Notes: a model not told the origin generated them from the letters alone. A stretch of 64,000 nt of DNA from Bacillota bacterium (GCA_023445445.1 JAEXLD010000001.1:11564-75563), one strand, 5' to 3'; positions 46,506-56,071 are shown, counted from the stretch's first letter. Numbers and translations are program-made.

Positions 46506-46540
46506 TTAAAAATTTAGAATTATTGAATTAAATTAAGGTA

Positions 46541-47005
46541 TTATAGTATTTCTAATATTTCTACAGTATATTTATCTTCTGGAGCAATTACCTCAACTAC
46601 ATCCCCTACAGTTTTACCTTTAAGTGCTAATCCAAGATCTGATTCAATACTAATACACATATTTTCAGGATCAGAGTCCATAACAGTAACTAGTGTTACC
46701 ACATCATCAAAATCATCCTCTATAAATTTAATTCTTGCTTTACTATTAATTCCTAATATAGACTTATCTATTTTATCATCTTCTATAACAGTAGCTGTAG
46801 AAATCATATTTAATAAATATTGTATTCTATTATCATTTTCTCTGTAGTTAGCACAAGCTTCTTTATATTCTGCATTTTCAGATCTATCACCATGTGCTGC
46901 CGCTATGGCTTTTTCTTTAGCTATTTCAGCTCTTTTTACAGTCATTCTATATTCTAATTCTTCTCTTAATTTTTTTATGTTCTCTTGAGTTAGAGTGTTG
47001 TTCAT
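46541..47005 (-). CDS. greA: Transcription elongation factor GreA
   Basis: 154 aa from ATG 47005 (AAGAGGTGA 8 bases upstream; a GTG four codons earlier is less well placed). N-terminal coiled coil with acidic tip AAAHGDRSENAEYKEAC, and a C-terminal FKBP-like domain (IESDLGLALKGKTVGDVVEV). It restarts backtracked RNA polymerase. Ordinary length; monocistronic. Confidence 0.93.
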   Translation of the reverse strand: MNNTLTQENIKKLREELEYRMTVKRAEIAKEKAIAAAHGDRSENAEYKEACANYRENDNRIQYLLNMISTATVIEDDKIDKSILGINSKARIKFIEDDFDDVVTLVTVMDSDPENMCISIESDLGLALKGKTVGDVVEVIAPEDKYTVEILEIL

Positions 47006-47085
47006 GAAATCATTCACCTCTTAAAAATATCATAATAATATTATATAACATAAACAAATAAATTTAAAATTTTTTAATTAATAAT

Positions 47086-47469
47086 TTATATAGTTATTTC
47101 GATTTGATTTCCTTCTATCCCTAGAATACAACTTTCGTAATATCCATCTCCTGTGGTTCTTGGACCACTAATAACTTCATATCCATCCCTTTTTAATAGT
47201 TTAGTTAAGCTATCTACCTTTTCTTTACTACCTACACTAAAAGCAAGATGTATAAAACCAGTTCTTGTTAAATCTTTATTTATATCAACCATATTAGGTT
47301 TAGTCATAATTTCTAATCTACTATTATCTTCAAAAGTTAAAAAATAAGATTTAAAATCAGTTTTTTTATTGTGGTAAATTTCATTATGCTTTGCATTAAA
47401 GTATTTAACAAAAAAATCCTTAGCCTTTTCCAAATCATTTACGTACATTGCTATATGATCTATTTTCAT
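47086..47469 (-). CDS. VOC-family (glyoxalase-like) protein
   Basis: 127 aa, one vicinal-oxygen-chelate unit pair: MKIDHIAMYVNDLEKAKDFFVKY, a second strand block GFIHLAFSVGSKEKVDSL, and ending LGIEGNQIEIT with the metal Glu. Small stand-alone dioxygenase or lyase-like protein; reaction unknown. GGAG lies 8-9 bases before the ATG. Confidence 0.85.
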   Translation of the reverse strand: MKIDHIAMYVNDLEKAKDFFVKYFNAKHNEIYHNKKTDFKSYFLTFEDNSRLEIMTKPNMVDINKDLTRTGFIHLAFSVGSKEKVDSLTKLLKRDGYEVISGPRTTGDGYYESCILGIEGNQIEITI

Positions 47470-47652
47470 AATAGTAATTCTCCTAAATATAAAATATTTT
47501 TTTTCTTTGTCATTTTATTATACATGACTTAACAATATTATTCTAATAAAAGCATAAGTTACATAAAATATTACACAACAATTAGATTTTTGGTTAAAAT
47601 AAGATTATATTAATATAAAATATAAAAATATATAAGTTTTTGGGAGGGTATA

Positions 47653-48195
47653 ATGAAAAAATTACTAGTGGTTATCGATTATCAAAAGGATTTCGTTGAT
47701 GGTGCTTTAGGTTTTGAAAAGGCTATTACATTAGAAGAAGGTATATATAATAAAATAAACAAATATTTACAAGAAGGAAACAAAGTTTTATTTACTTACG
47801 ATACCCATCAGGAAAATTATTTAGATACAAGAGAAGGTAAAAATTTGCCTGTAGTTCATTGTATTAAAGGTACAAAGGGACATAAATTGTTTGGAAAACT
47901 AAATGAATTTGAAGATAATGAAAATATTATAAGATATGAAAAGTATGGGTTTGGATTAGCTCCTAAAGATATAGTTAAAATATCAATGGAAATAGGAGAG
48001 GATATAAAGGAAATTGAAATAGTAGGTGTTGTAACTAATATTTGTGTAATAAGTAATTTTGTAATGCTTCAATCGCAATATAGAAATGCTGATATAATTG
48101 TTGATGCAAGCCTTTGTGCAAGTTTTGATGAAAGCTTACATTCTAAGACTTTAGATATAATAGAAGGATTACAAGGTAAAGTTACAAATAGATAA
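47653..48195 (+). CDS. Isochorismatase-family cysteine hydrolase (nicotinamidase-like)
   Basis: 180 aa. Catalytic triad Asp9 (VIDYQKDF), Lys97 (YEKYGF) and Cys131 (GVVTNICV, after the cis-peptide), plus Asp51 and His53 (DTHQENY) like the nicotinamidase metal site. Probably cleaves an amide such as nicotinamide; substrate not proven. GGGAGG precedes the ATG. A long terminator follows. Confidence 0.85.
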   Translation: MKKLLVVIDYQKDFVDGALGFEKAITLEEGIYNKINKYLQEGNKVLFTYDTHQENYLDTREGKNLPVVHCIKGTKGHKLFGKLNEFEDNENIIRYEKYGFGLAPKDIVKISMEIGEDIKEIEIVGVVTNICVISNFVMLQSQYRNADIIVDASLCASFDESLHSKTLDIIEGLQGKVTNR

Positions 48196-48236
48196 AATAT
48201 TGCTGGATGATTTAAGGCATCCAGCAATATTTTTTT
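48194..48236. terminator. 16 bp bidirectional terminator overlapping a coding end
   Basis: AAAATATTGCTGGATG (48194-48209) pairs with CATCCAGCAATATTTT (48219-48234). T-runs lie on both outer sides. The right arm encodes the last residues (YCWM) and the loop holds the stop of the AraC gene on the minus strand. Confidence 0.92.
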
Positions 48237-49108
48237 CTATAATTTTTAGGAGATATTCCCTTAATTTTCTTAAAGCTATTAGAAAAATAAGAATAATCAT
48301 GAAAACCAACAGTTTCCATAATTTCTATAAGAGGGATTTTAGTATCTCTTAATAAGGCAGAGGCCATTTCTATACGACTTTTATTTAAAAATTCAATTAT
48401 AGTTTCTCCTGTGTACTCAGCAAAATTTTTAGATAAATCATTTCTATTTATATTAAATTCTTTAGTTAAATTAGATATAGTTATCTTTTTCTGCATATTA
48501 CTTTTTAAATAAGTAATAACCTTTATAATTTCATCATCTTTTTCTTTTCTTTGTTTTTCTAAAAGTAAAGACTTTTCCTCTGCCATTGTACAAGCTAATG
48601 ATAATAATTCAATAAGATAAGTTCTACTTCTACAAGCCCAGAAATCATTATCTTGCAAAATAATTTGTTGTGAGAAAACTTTAAAAAGCTCTTTAATTGT
48701 ATTTGCTAAATCTATATTATGAAAAAGGATTCCATAAGAAGAATTAATTCGCTTAATAAAGGGTTGTAAATAGAAGCAGTCTTGTTTTTCAGTAAGGCTA
48801 AGCGTATCTACGGAGTCTCGTATATTATTAAAATTTAAAGAGGAATTAATTATCCTAGGATGAAAAAGAATAGCTTGAACATAGTAATCATCAGGTATAT
48901 ATAAATTTTCAAATTCATTTACACATATTAATACATCTGAATCAAAAGAAAATTTATTTTTATTAAGTGTAAAATATCCGCTGTTTCCTTCTATGAAAAC
49001 TAAAGAAAATCTATAATCTTCTAAATTAGAATTATTAAATCCATAGTCATTGTAATAACCCATATCAAGGGAAAAGTATCCATTATGCTCATTAATACAA
49101 ATATCCAT
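48212..49108 (-). CDS. AraC-family transcriptional regulator
   Basis: 298 aa. N-terminal cupin-like sensing domain (about 1-170) and C-terminal AraC helix-turn-helix pair (ITISNLTKEFNINRNDLSKNF; PLIEIMETVGFHDYSYFSNSF; SPKNYRKKY). Ligand unknown. Divergent from the esterase lipoprotein gene 152 bases away, a possible target. Confidence 0.9.
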   Translation of the reverse strand: MDICINEHNGYFSLDMGYYNDYGFNNSNLEDYRFSLVFIEGNSGYFTLNKNKFSFDSDVLICVNEFENLYIPDDYYVQAILFHPRIINSSLNFNNIRDSVDTLSLTEKQDCFYLQPFIKRINSSYGILFHNIDLANTIKELFKVFSQQIILQDNDFWACRSRTYLIELLSLACTMAEEKSLLLEKQRKEKDDEIIKVITYLKSNMQKKITISNLTKEFNINRNDLSKNFAEYTGETIIEFLNKSRIEMASALLRDTKIPLIEIMETVGFHDYSYFSNSFKKIKGISPKNYRKKYCWMP

Positions 49109-49260
49109 ACAAAGTCTCCCATTTATTGAAATATTTTAAATTATAAAATTTATTTTATACTGAAATTGATAATTAGACAACTTTTTATGATTATTTTTCA
49201 ATTTATTTTTTTACAAATTTTATATAATTAAAAATAAAATAGAGAAATGGAGGAAGAGGT

Positions 49261-50136
49261 ATGAATAAAAAGTTTATTAAAGCTATAGCAATTATAAGTG
49301 GATTATTATTTTTAAATGGATGTGTAGTAAATAAAAATATTACAAAGGAGGAGAAGATTGAAGAAAGAACTGATAAGGAAAAAGGACAGATTAAAGTTAT
49401 AGAAGATTTTTATAGTCCAGAATTAGATACGAAAAATACAGTGAGGATATACTTACCACCTGATTATGAGAAAGGGGATAAAAGGTATCCCGTAATTTAT
49501 ATGTTGGATGGTCAGAATTTGTTTGATTCTTCTACAGCCACTTATAGAAAAGCATGGCTTATAGGTGATAGACTTGATGATTTATATTATAAAAAAAGGA
49601 CAAAAGGTATTATTGTTGTAGGTGTTGATTCTTTAGAAAGTAGGCGTACAAACGAATATAATCTTTATTTAAAATCTCCTAATGGAGATAAAGGTAAAGC
49701 CAATGAGTTAAGTGATTTTTATGCTAATACTTTAAAGTCTTATATTGATAAAAATTATAGAACCTTAGAGGACAGGGAACATACTGCTATTATTGGAGCA
49801 TCCTTTGGGGCTATAGCCTCTATTTGTTCAAGTATTAATTACCCTAAGGTCTATGGTTATACTGGAATGTTCTCATATTGTGATAATCAGAATCCTGAGA
49901 GAATGAGGGAGTATTTAAAAAATAATTTCACAAAAAATATATTAACTGATAATAGAGTTTATTTTTATTCGGGAGAAAATGACTTTGCTAATGAATCTAC
50001 TAAAGTAGCATATGAAATAGCTAAGGAAAATGGAGTTGAGAATATATTATATGTAACTGATGAAGGCGACCATGATGAACTGTCTTGGGGATCAATGTTT
50101 GAAAATTGCTTAGAGTTTTTTAAGTGGTTAGAGTAA
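49261..50136 (+). CDS. Esterase-family alpha/beta hydrolase lipoprotein
   Basis: 291 aa. Signal peptide with Cys21 after FLNG, so surface-anchored. Esterase D-like fold: RIYLPPDYEK, PVIYMLDGQNLF, IIGASFGAIAS with nucleophile Ser180, and GDHDELSW supplying His. Families of this type include feruloyl and siderophore esterases. GGAGG before the ATG. Divergent AraC gene may control it. Confidence 0.87.
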   Translation: MNKKFIKAIAIISGLLFLNGCVVNKNITKEEKIEERTDKEKGQIKVIEDFYSPELDTKNTVRIYLPPDYEKGDKRYPVIYMLDGQNLFDSSTATYRKAWLIGDRLDDLYYKKRTKGIIVVGVDSLESRRTNEYNLYLKSPNGDKGKANELSDFYANTLKSYIDKNYRTLEDREHTAIIGASFGAIASICSSINYPKVYGYTGMFSYCDNQNPERMREYLKNNFTKNILTDNRVYFYSGENDFANESTKVAYEIAKENGVENILYVTDEGDHDELSWGSMFENCLEFFKWLE

Positions 50137-50170
50137 ATTAAAATAGTATAGATATTAGAATTTATATATA

Positions 50171-50206
50171 AGGGGCTCAATTATTAAATAATTGAACTCC
50201 TTTTAT
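50171..50206 (+). terminator. Terminator after the esterase gene
   Basis: GGGGCTCAATTAT (from 50171) and ATAATTGAACTCC pair with a 3-base loop, one mismatch and one G-U, followed by TTTTATAAT. Confidence 0.75.
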
Positions 50207-50461
50207 AATATATAATTTTAAAATTATGGTATTTAGGGGATTATGCTGTGAAAAAAATTAAGAATTCAAGCAAAAGGAAATATAAATAGCTTATTTATAA
50301 TAATTAATCTATAATATAATGGATACTTTAGTAAAGAGAGTATAATATTAATTTAGTAAGAATGTACTAAGAATAATTTAATTACTTTAAATAATATTGT
50401 TTGTAATGTATAATTGAAGTGTTGTACATATGAGTAATATAAGATAACAAGGAGAAGAAAA
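50207..50461 (+). other. Region upstream of trkA
   Basis: About 255 AT-rich bases. TATAAT near 50,310 and a second AT cluster near 50,345 are possible -10 boxes, and AAGGAGAAG precedes trkA. I looked for a c-di-AMP (ydaO) riboswitch and see no matching structure. Confidence 0.45.
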
Positions 50462-51838
50462 ATGAATATTATTATAGTTGGTGCAGGTAAAGTAGGATAT
50501 ACCTTAGCTAAATATTTATCTATAGATGGAGATAATATAACTATTATTGATAATAAAGATCTAGCCTTAGAACATATTAATAATAATTTAGATGTTATGT
50601 GTGTTAAGGGGAATTGTACCAGTTTAAAGGTTCTTGATGAAGCTGGAGTAAGAACAGCTGATTTATTAATATCAGTAACAGATAGTGATGAATTAAATAT
50701 GCTTTGTTCCTTAGCATCTAAAAAATTAGGCGTTAAGTATACTGTAGCAAGAGTTAGAACTCCAGATTATGATGAAGATTTAACTTTATTAACAGAAGCT
50801 GTTGGAATAGATTTAGTTATAAATCCAGAAAAAGCAGCAGCAATAGAAATAGCTAAGTTAATTAAGTATCCTTCTGTATGTAGTATAGATAACTTTTCTG
50901 ATGGTAAGGTAAATTTAGTTGGATTTAAGGTATCTGATGATACTGCACTAGAAGGTAAGAAAGTAAGTAATATTGATTTTATTAGAGGAAATGTACTTTT
51001 TTGTGGAGTAGAAAGAAATGATGAATTTGTAATGCCTACAGGAGACTATATTTTCCATAAGGATGATAGAGTATATGTAATAGGTGAACATAAAGATATT
51101 CAAAATTTATTTAATAGATTAGGAAAATATAAGAACAAAGTAAAAAGAGCCATGATTGTAGGTGGTGGTAAAATCGGATATTATCTTGCTAAAATGATTA
51201 GTGAAGTTGGAGTAAATTGCAAGATAATAGAAAGAGATTTAAAAATTTGTGAAGAATTAAATAGTCTTTTACCAAACTCTATAATTATAAATGGTGATGG
51301 TATGGATGAAGAGTTATTGCTATCTGAAAGTCTACTAGATGTAGATAGTTTTATTACTTTAACAGGAAGAGATGAAGATAATATAATAGCTTCTCTTTTA
51401 GCAAGTAGCAAATCTGTAGATAATGTAATAACTAAAATAACAAGAGATAATTATAGAGAAATTGGAAAAACTGTAGGAATAAATTCTATAGTCAATCCAA
51501 AGTTAGCTACTGCATATAAGATATTAAGATATGTAAGAACATTAAGAAATAAGAAAAAGTCATCTATAGAGAATATTTATAGAATTTGTAATGATAAAGC
51601 AGAAGCAGTAGAATTTATAGTTGGAAATGATACTAAGAATATAAATGAAAAATTTAAGAATATAGAATTTAAAAAGGATATTTTGGTAGCTACAATTGTT
51701 AGAAATAATAAAATAATAATTCCAACAGGTGATGACTTTTTAAAAGTGAATGATAGAGTAATTATTGTAACTAAAAATATGAAGGTTTTACATATTGATG
51801 ACATCTTTGCTGGAGGTGGCAGAAAATATGAATTATAA
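50462..51838 (+). CDS. trkA: Trk potassium uptake NAD-binding subunit
   Basis: 458 aa, duplicated RCK module. Each half begins with a Rossmann fold: MNIIIVGAGKVGYTLAKYL at 1 and MIVGGGKIGYYLAKMI near 231, each followed by a TrkA-C ligand domain. It gates the TrkH channel in response to nucleotides. Its end overlaps the trkH start by 11 bases. Confidence 0.95.
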   Translation: MNIIIVGAGKVGYTLAKYLSIDGDNITIIDNKDLALEHINNNLDVMCVKGNCTSLKVLDEAGVRTADLLISVTDSDELNMLCSLASKKLGVKYTVARVRTPDYDEDLTLLTEAVGIDLVINPEKAAAIEIAKLIKYPSVCSIDNFSDGKVNLVGFKVSDDTALEGKKVSNIDFIRGNVLFCGVERNDEFVMPTGDYIFHKDDRVYVIGEHKDIQNLFNRLGKYKNKVKRAMIVGGGKIGYYLAKMISEVGVNCKIIERDLKICEELNSLLPNSIIINGDGMDEELLLSESLLDVDSFITLTGRDEDNIIASLLASSKSVDNVITKITRDNYREIGKTVGINSIVNPKLATAYKILRYVRTLRNKKKSSIENIYRICNDKAEAVEFIVGNDTKNINEKFKNIEFKKDILVATIVRNNKIIIPTGDDFLKVNDRVIIVTKNMKVLHIDDIFAGGGRKYEL

Positions 51839-53276
51839 AATGGTTCTAAAGGTTTTAGGAAGTGTATTGTTATATGAATCAATACTTTTATTAATTCCTT
51901 TAGGAATAGCACTAGCCTTTGGGGATGGAGACAGTTTAGCTTTTTTAATAACAATTATTTTGATGATGCCAATAGCATTGGTATTAAGAAAAATAAATAT
52001 TGAAGGAAAAGATATGTATGCAAAGGAAGGCTTTTTGACAGTAGGACTAACTTGGATAGTAATATCAGCCTTTGGAGCTTTACCTTTTGTTATAAGTGGA
52101 GCTATACCTTCATTTATAGATGCCTTTTTTGAAACAGTTTCAGGCTTTACAACAACAGGTGCAACAATATTAACAGAAATTGAATCCTTACCTAGAGGAA
52201 TATTATTTTGGAGAAGTTTTACTCATTGGATAGGTGGCATGGGCTTTTTAATTTTTATATTGGCATTAGTACCATCCTTAGGGTCTAAAACAATATATTT
52301 ATTAAGAGCAGAAAGTCCAGGTCCTAATCCTGGAAAAATAGTGCCTAAAATAAGTGAAACAGCTAAAATATTATACATAATATATTTTATATTAACTATA
52401 ACTCAAACACTTTTATTAATGCTTTCTGGACTTTCAGTCTATGATGCTGTAATACACGCATTAGGAACTGCTGGAACAGGTGGTTTTTCTAATATGAATG
52501 CTAGTGTTGCTGCCTTTTCTAGTCCTGCAGTTGAATGGATTATAACAGTATTTATGATTTTATTCGGAATTAATTTTGCTTTATATTTTCAAGTAATAAG
52601 AGGAAATATTAAAAGTTTCTTCAAAAGTGAGGAGTTAAAGTACTATTTATTAATAATCTTAGTATCAATAATATTTATTACTATAAATATTTTAGACTTT
52701 AATAAGGGAAATTTAAATGATTCAATAAGACAATCTTCATTTCAAGTTGCATCAATAATTACAACTACAGGATATGCAACGGTAGATTTTAATTTATGGC
52801 CAACACTTAGTAAAATAATAATCCTAATGCTTATGATATCAGGAGCAATGGCAGGATCAACAGGTGGTGGGATAAAAACCATAAGAATAGTAATAATGCT
52901 AAAAGCTTTAAGACGTGGCATAGATAAAATATTACATCCTAAAAGAATACAAAGTGTTAAAGTAGATGGAAAAGTTATAGATGAGGAAACAATATCTGGA
53001 GTGTTCCTATTTTTAGGAGCATATATAGTGATTTTTTTAATAGCAATTTTTATTGTAGCTTTTGATGGCTTTGATTTAATAACAACATCTACATCTGTAT
53101 TAACTACAATAAGTAATGTAGGTCCGGGGTTTGAAATGGTAGGCCCAATAGGTAACTTTTCAGCTTTTTCACCATTAAGTAAAATTGTGTTATCATTTTG
53201 TATGCTTGCAGGTAGATTAGAAATCTATCCAATGCTTATTATGTTTAGTAAATCAATTTGGAAAAAAACATATTAA
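51828..53276 (+). CDS. trkH: Trk potassium uptake membrane subunit
   Basis: 482 aa from ATG 51828 (GGAGGTGG upstream), inside the trkA end. Four P-loop repeats of the K+ transporter superfamily: SGFTTTGATIL, LGTAGTGGFSNMN, ITTTGYATVDF and TTISNVGPGFEMVG. GAMAGSTGGGIKTIRIV is the TrkH loop. Works with TrkA for potassium import. Confidence 0.95.
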   Translation: MNYKMVLKVLGSVLLYESILLLIPLGIALAFGDGDSLAFLITIILMMPIALVLRKINIEGKDMYAKEGFLTVGLTWIVISAFGALPFVISGAIPSFIDAFFETVSGFTTTGATILTEIESLPRGILFWRSFTHWIGGMGFLIFILALVPSLGSKTIYLLRAESPGPNPGKIVPKISETAKILYIIYFILTITQTLLLMLSGLSVYDAVIHALGTAGTGGFSNMNASVAAFSSPAVEWIITVFMILFGINFALYFQVIRGNIKSFFKSEELKYYLLIILVSIIFITINILDFNKGNLNDSIRQSSFQVASIITTTGYATVDFNLWPTLSKIIILMLMISGAMAGSTGGGIKTIRIVIMLKALRRGIDKILHPKRIQSVKVDGKVIDEETISGVFLFLGAYIVIFLIAIFIVAFDGFDLITTSTSVLTTISNVGPGFEMVGPIGNFSAFSPLSKIVLSFCMLAGRLEIYPMLIMFSKSIWKKTY

Positions 53277-53291
53277 TTAAAATGTATTTAA

Positions 53292-53334
53292 AAAAGGATG
53301 TTTAAAGTAATATACTTTAAACATCCTTTTTATA
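53292..53334 (+). terminator. Terminator of trkAH
   Basis: AAAAGGATGTTTAAAGTA (53292-53309) pairs perfectly over 18 bp with 53313-53330, three-base loop, T-rich tail. Confidence 0.95.
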
Positions 53335-53428
53335 ATATAAACAAAGATAGTTTAATTTTTTTAATATATTGACATGGTTATGGAATTATATTAAAATGTG
53401 GTAAATAATAACTTTTAAGGAGGTATTT

Positions 53429-53656
53429 ATGAAATATGATATGATTTATTTAATGAACATAATATTAATATTAAGTATTTCTACGGTTTTATTTATATAC
53501 TTTAAAAGTTATTTGTTAATTAGAAAGACTAGTTTCTCAAAAGCTATTTTAATTAATATAGATAATCAATGTATTAATTATTCTATTAAGTTAAGCTTAG
53601 ATAATTATAATACTTATGAGAAAATAGATATATGGAGATATTGTACTCTCTTTTAA
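53429..53656 (+). CDS. Small membrane protein, unknown
   Basis: 75 aa; AAGGAGG 5 bases before the ATG. One hydrophobic helix (residues 8-27) then a soluble tail with YCTLF end. No family recognised. It precedes the second YidC by 43 bases and may be co-transcribed with it. Confidence 0.5.
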   Translation: MKYDMIYLMNIILILSISTVLFIYFKSYLLIRKTSFSKAILINIDNQCINYSIKLSLDNYNTYEKIDIWRYCTLF

Positions 53657-53699
53657 AAAATAATGATGCTTGTAAAATTATATAATATAAGGAGGATTT

Positions 53700-54338
53700 A
53701 TGGACATCATTATTAATATATTTAAAAGTATTGTAGAATTTTTTTATGAATTTACTGGGGATTATGGAGTAGCTATTGTTTTATTAACAGTAACTGTGAA
53801 GATTTTTATGCTTCCTTTTTCAATAAAGCAAAGAATAGCAATGAAGAAACAAATAGCATTTTCTAAGAAAATTGAGGATGCTAAATTTAAATATAAGAGC
53901 AATAAAAATAAGCAGGAAGAGGCTTTAAACAAAATTTATGCAGAAAAATCTAATGGATTATTAGGTTGTATATTGCCTATATTACAGTTACCAATAATAT
54001 CAGGATTGTATATGTCAATAAATAGGTTACAACTTGAGGCAATGAGTATTTTAGTTCCATGGGCTATTAATATAGGAAATACTGACGAAAAGTTTTTAGT
54101 TCCTATAATATATACTCTTGTGACTATAGCACCAAATATTATTTCATATTTTGAGATATTTGATAAAGAGGAGAAGCCTGCTAATATAAAATCTATTTTA
54201 CCTATGATTATAATGGGGTTATTAATTACTGTTAAGACTCCTATAGCTTTAGGGATATACTTTGTGACTTCAGCATTATTTAATTTGATTGAAGAAATAG
54301 GATTTAAAATTTATAGTAGGAATCGAGTGATTTCATAG
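53700..54338 (+). CDS. YidC/Oxa1-family membrane insertase (second type)
   Basis: 212 aa, no lipoprotein signal. Five helices with DYGVAIVLLTVTVKIFMLPFSIKQ, a charged cytoplasmic hairpin (KKIEDAKFKYKSNKNKQEEALNKIY) and GCILPILQLPIISGLY. Shorter than the rnpA-linked YidC (about 220-260 aa). Next to a Tim44-like gene rather than rnpA/jag, so a specialised paralogue. Confidence 0.9.
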   Translation: MDIIINIFKSIVEFFYEFTGDYGVAIVLLTVTVKIFMLPFSIKQRIAMKKQIAFSKKIEDAKFKYKSNKNKQEEALNKIYAEKSNGLLGCILPILQLPIISGLYMSINRLQLEAMSILVPWAINIGNTDEKFLVPIIYTLVTIAPNIISYFEIFDKEEKPANIKSILPMIIMGLLITVKTPIALGIYFVTSALFNLIEEIGFKIYSRNRVIS

Positions 54339-54346
54339 TAATAATT

Positions 54347-54382
54347 AAGGTATTTAAGGATTTTTTCTTAAATACCTTTTTA
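54347..54382 (+). terminator. Terminator after the YidC gene
   Basis: AAGGTATTTAAG (54347-54358) and CTTAAATACCTT (54367-54378), 12 bp stem followed by TTTTAAT. Confidence 0.85.
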
Positions 54383-54426
54383 ATAAATTTATTACATATT
54401 CCAGAAGAATTATGAGGTGTTTTGAA

Positions 54427-55200
54427 ATGAAAGGATTAACTAAGAGAATAGTATCAATAATTCTTATACTACTAATTATTAATATACCGAAAACTTCATT
54501 TGCAAGAGCTGGAGGAGGAAGTAGTGGTGGAGGTTCTGGTGGTTCTGGAGGCTCTGGAGGAAGTGGTGGGAGTTCATATTACAGCGGGAACACAGGAAGA
54601 TATAATGGTAGAAGTAATCCTATTGCCTCAATAATAGAGATTGGTATGTTTTTTTGTATTTCATCAGCAGGAGTTATAATTTATAAAATAAGGATTAGCA
54701 AAAAGAAATTTAAAAGCATTTCAGCTGTAAAAAGGTTAAGTAAGAAAGATTTTAATTGGAATTATAATAAAATGAAAAATGATATAGAAGAAGCTTTCTA
54801 TAAAGTTCAAAATGCTTGGATGGAAAGAAATCAAGATTTAGCAAAAGAATATATGAGTGAAAGATTATATATTAGACATAGATCTAAAACAGAATGGATG
54901 AAGGTAAGGAAAGAAAAAAATATATTAGAAAATATAAAATTAATAAGCTTTACTCCTGTTGCAGTTAAAGATAGGGATGGAGTAGAAGAGGATGTTGTAT
55001 GGATTTATATAAAGGCAAAGGCAAAAGATTATGTTATTAAAGAGGAAAGTGGAGAATTGATAGAAGGAAATAAACATAGAAGAGTTAAATTTGAAGAGTA
55101 TTGGAAATTTATCAGGAATGATAGAAGATGGATATTAGATGAGATAAGACAGATAGAGGATGTAGATAACATAGATTTTTTTGATATAAATATAAGTTAA
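54427..55200 (+). CDS. Tim44-like domain membrane protein
   Basis: 257 aa from ATG 54427 (GAGGTG seven bases upstream; the ATG at 54412 carries no good site). Signal-like helix 1-24, a Gly/Ser-rich linker (about 28-60), one membrane helix (about 70-92), then a C-terminal Tim44-like domain (about 110-245; AFYKVQNAWMERNQDLAKEY, EYWKFIRNDRRWILDEI). In mitochondria Tim44 tethers import machinery at the membrane and Oxa1 inserts proteins; here a Tim44-like and an Oxa1-like gene are adjacent. Role unknown. Confidence 0.82.
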   Translation: MKGLTKRIVSIILILLIINIPKTSFARAGGGSSGGGSGGSGGSGGSGGSSYYSGNTGRYNGRSNPIASIIEIGMFFCISSAGVIIYKIRISKKKFKSISAVKRLSKKDFNWNYNKMKNDIEEAFYKVQNAWMERNQDLAKEYMSERLYIRHRSKTEWMKVRKEKNILENIKLISFTPVAVKDRDGVEEDVVWIYIKAKAKDYVIKEESGELIEGNKHRRVKFEEYWKFIRNDRRWILDEIRQIEDVDNIDFFDINIS

Positions 55201-55314
55201 TAAGATATAAAATTTATAATTGGTATATTATTTGTAAATATATTGAGTATGTGATAGTATAAAATGCGTAAAATTATTATTTATAAAATATATAAAATTG
55301 GAGGAAATAATCTA

Positions 55315-55656
55315 ATGATAAACTTACCAAATTGTCCAAAATGTAATTCAGAATATACTTATGAGGATGGAAGTCTTTTAATTTGCCCAGAATGTGCTTA
55401 TGAGTGGACTTTGAATACTGAGAATGTTTCAGGTGAAGATGAGCTAATAGTAAAGGATTCTAACGGAAATATATTAAATGATGGAGATTCAGTTACTATT
55501 ATTAAAGATCTTAAGGTTAAGGGAAGTTCTGCTCCATTAAAGCAAGGAACTAAGGTTAAGAATATAAGACTAGTTGAAGGGGATCATAACATAGATTGTA
55601 AAATAGATGGATTTGGTGCAATGAAACTTAAATCTGAATTTGTTAAAAAAATATAA
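55315..55656 (+). CDS. yjdM: PhnA/YjdM-family zinc-ribbon protein
   Basis: 113 aa from ATG 55315 (GGAGG upstream; an in-frame ATG at 55264 has no ribosome site). N-terminal zinc ribbon CPKC and CPEC with SEYTYEDGSLLICPECAYEW, then the PhnA barrel VKDSNGNILNDGDSVTIIKDLKVKG. Once annotated as alkylphosphonate uptake; real function unclear. Stand-alone gene. Confidence 0.92.
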   Translation: MINLPNCPKCNSEYTYEDGSLLICPECAYEWTLNTENVSGEDELIVKDSNGNILNDGDSVTIIKDLKVKGSSAPLKQGTKVKNIRLVEGDHNIDCKIDGFGAMKLKSEFVKKI

Positions 55657-55734
55657 TGTTTGACATATACATTATTTGGTTGTATTATTTATATTAAATA
55701 ATGGAAATAAAAATTCTATGAAGAGAAAAAGTAA

Positions 55735-55985
55735 TTTATTATTTTGTTCAAAAGAGAGTTGGTATATGCTGAAAGCCAATGTTCAAAAGATAATTGAAAA
55801 TCATCTCTGAGAAGCAATGCCGAAGTAATAGTAAGCATTGACGGAGTCTTTCACCGTTAAAAGATAGGCGTATTGATAGATACGTTAGCTAAGTGCTATA
55901 AATTAGTTTTATATATTCTAATTTATAGAATTAGGGTGGTAACGCGGATATTTCCGTCCCTTGTTTTTAAGGGGCGGTTTTTTTT
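55735..55985 (+). promoter_or_regulatory. T-box leader, isoleucine specifier
   Basis: Stem I opens at AGAGAGT (about 55,753) and closes at ATCTCTGAG (55,803-55,811 region). The specifier just before it reads ATC (55,800-55,802), an Ile codon. T-box core GGGTGGTAACGCGG at 55,934-55,947. Terminator CCGTCCCTT (55,954-55,962) with AAGGGGCGG (55,969-55,977) then a T-run. Uncharged tRNA-Ile would switch on brnQ. Confidence 0.93.
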
Positions 55986-56007
55986 ATTTCCAAAAAAGGG
56001 GGCTTTT

Positions 56008-56037
56008 ATGGATATTGAAGGTGAGATTATTAAATAA
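56008..56037 (+). CDS. Possible 9-aa ORF between T-box and brnQ
   Basis: ATG at 56008 with AAGGGGG seven to eight bases upstream encodes MDIEGEIIK, three Ile among nine residues, and stops 34 bases before the brnQ ATG. It may be a translated leader or a decayed remnant. Low confidence. Confidence 0.25.
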   Translation: MDIEGEIIK

Positions 56038-56071
56038 GATTTAATAAGACATTTTGGGGAGGAACAATAGA

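Noticed and set aside
50207..50461. c-di-AMP riboswitch before trkA
   Set aside because: Looked for the ydaO-type conserved blocks; only AT-rich sequence is seen.
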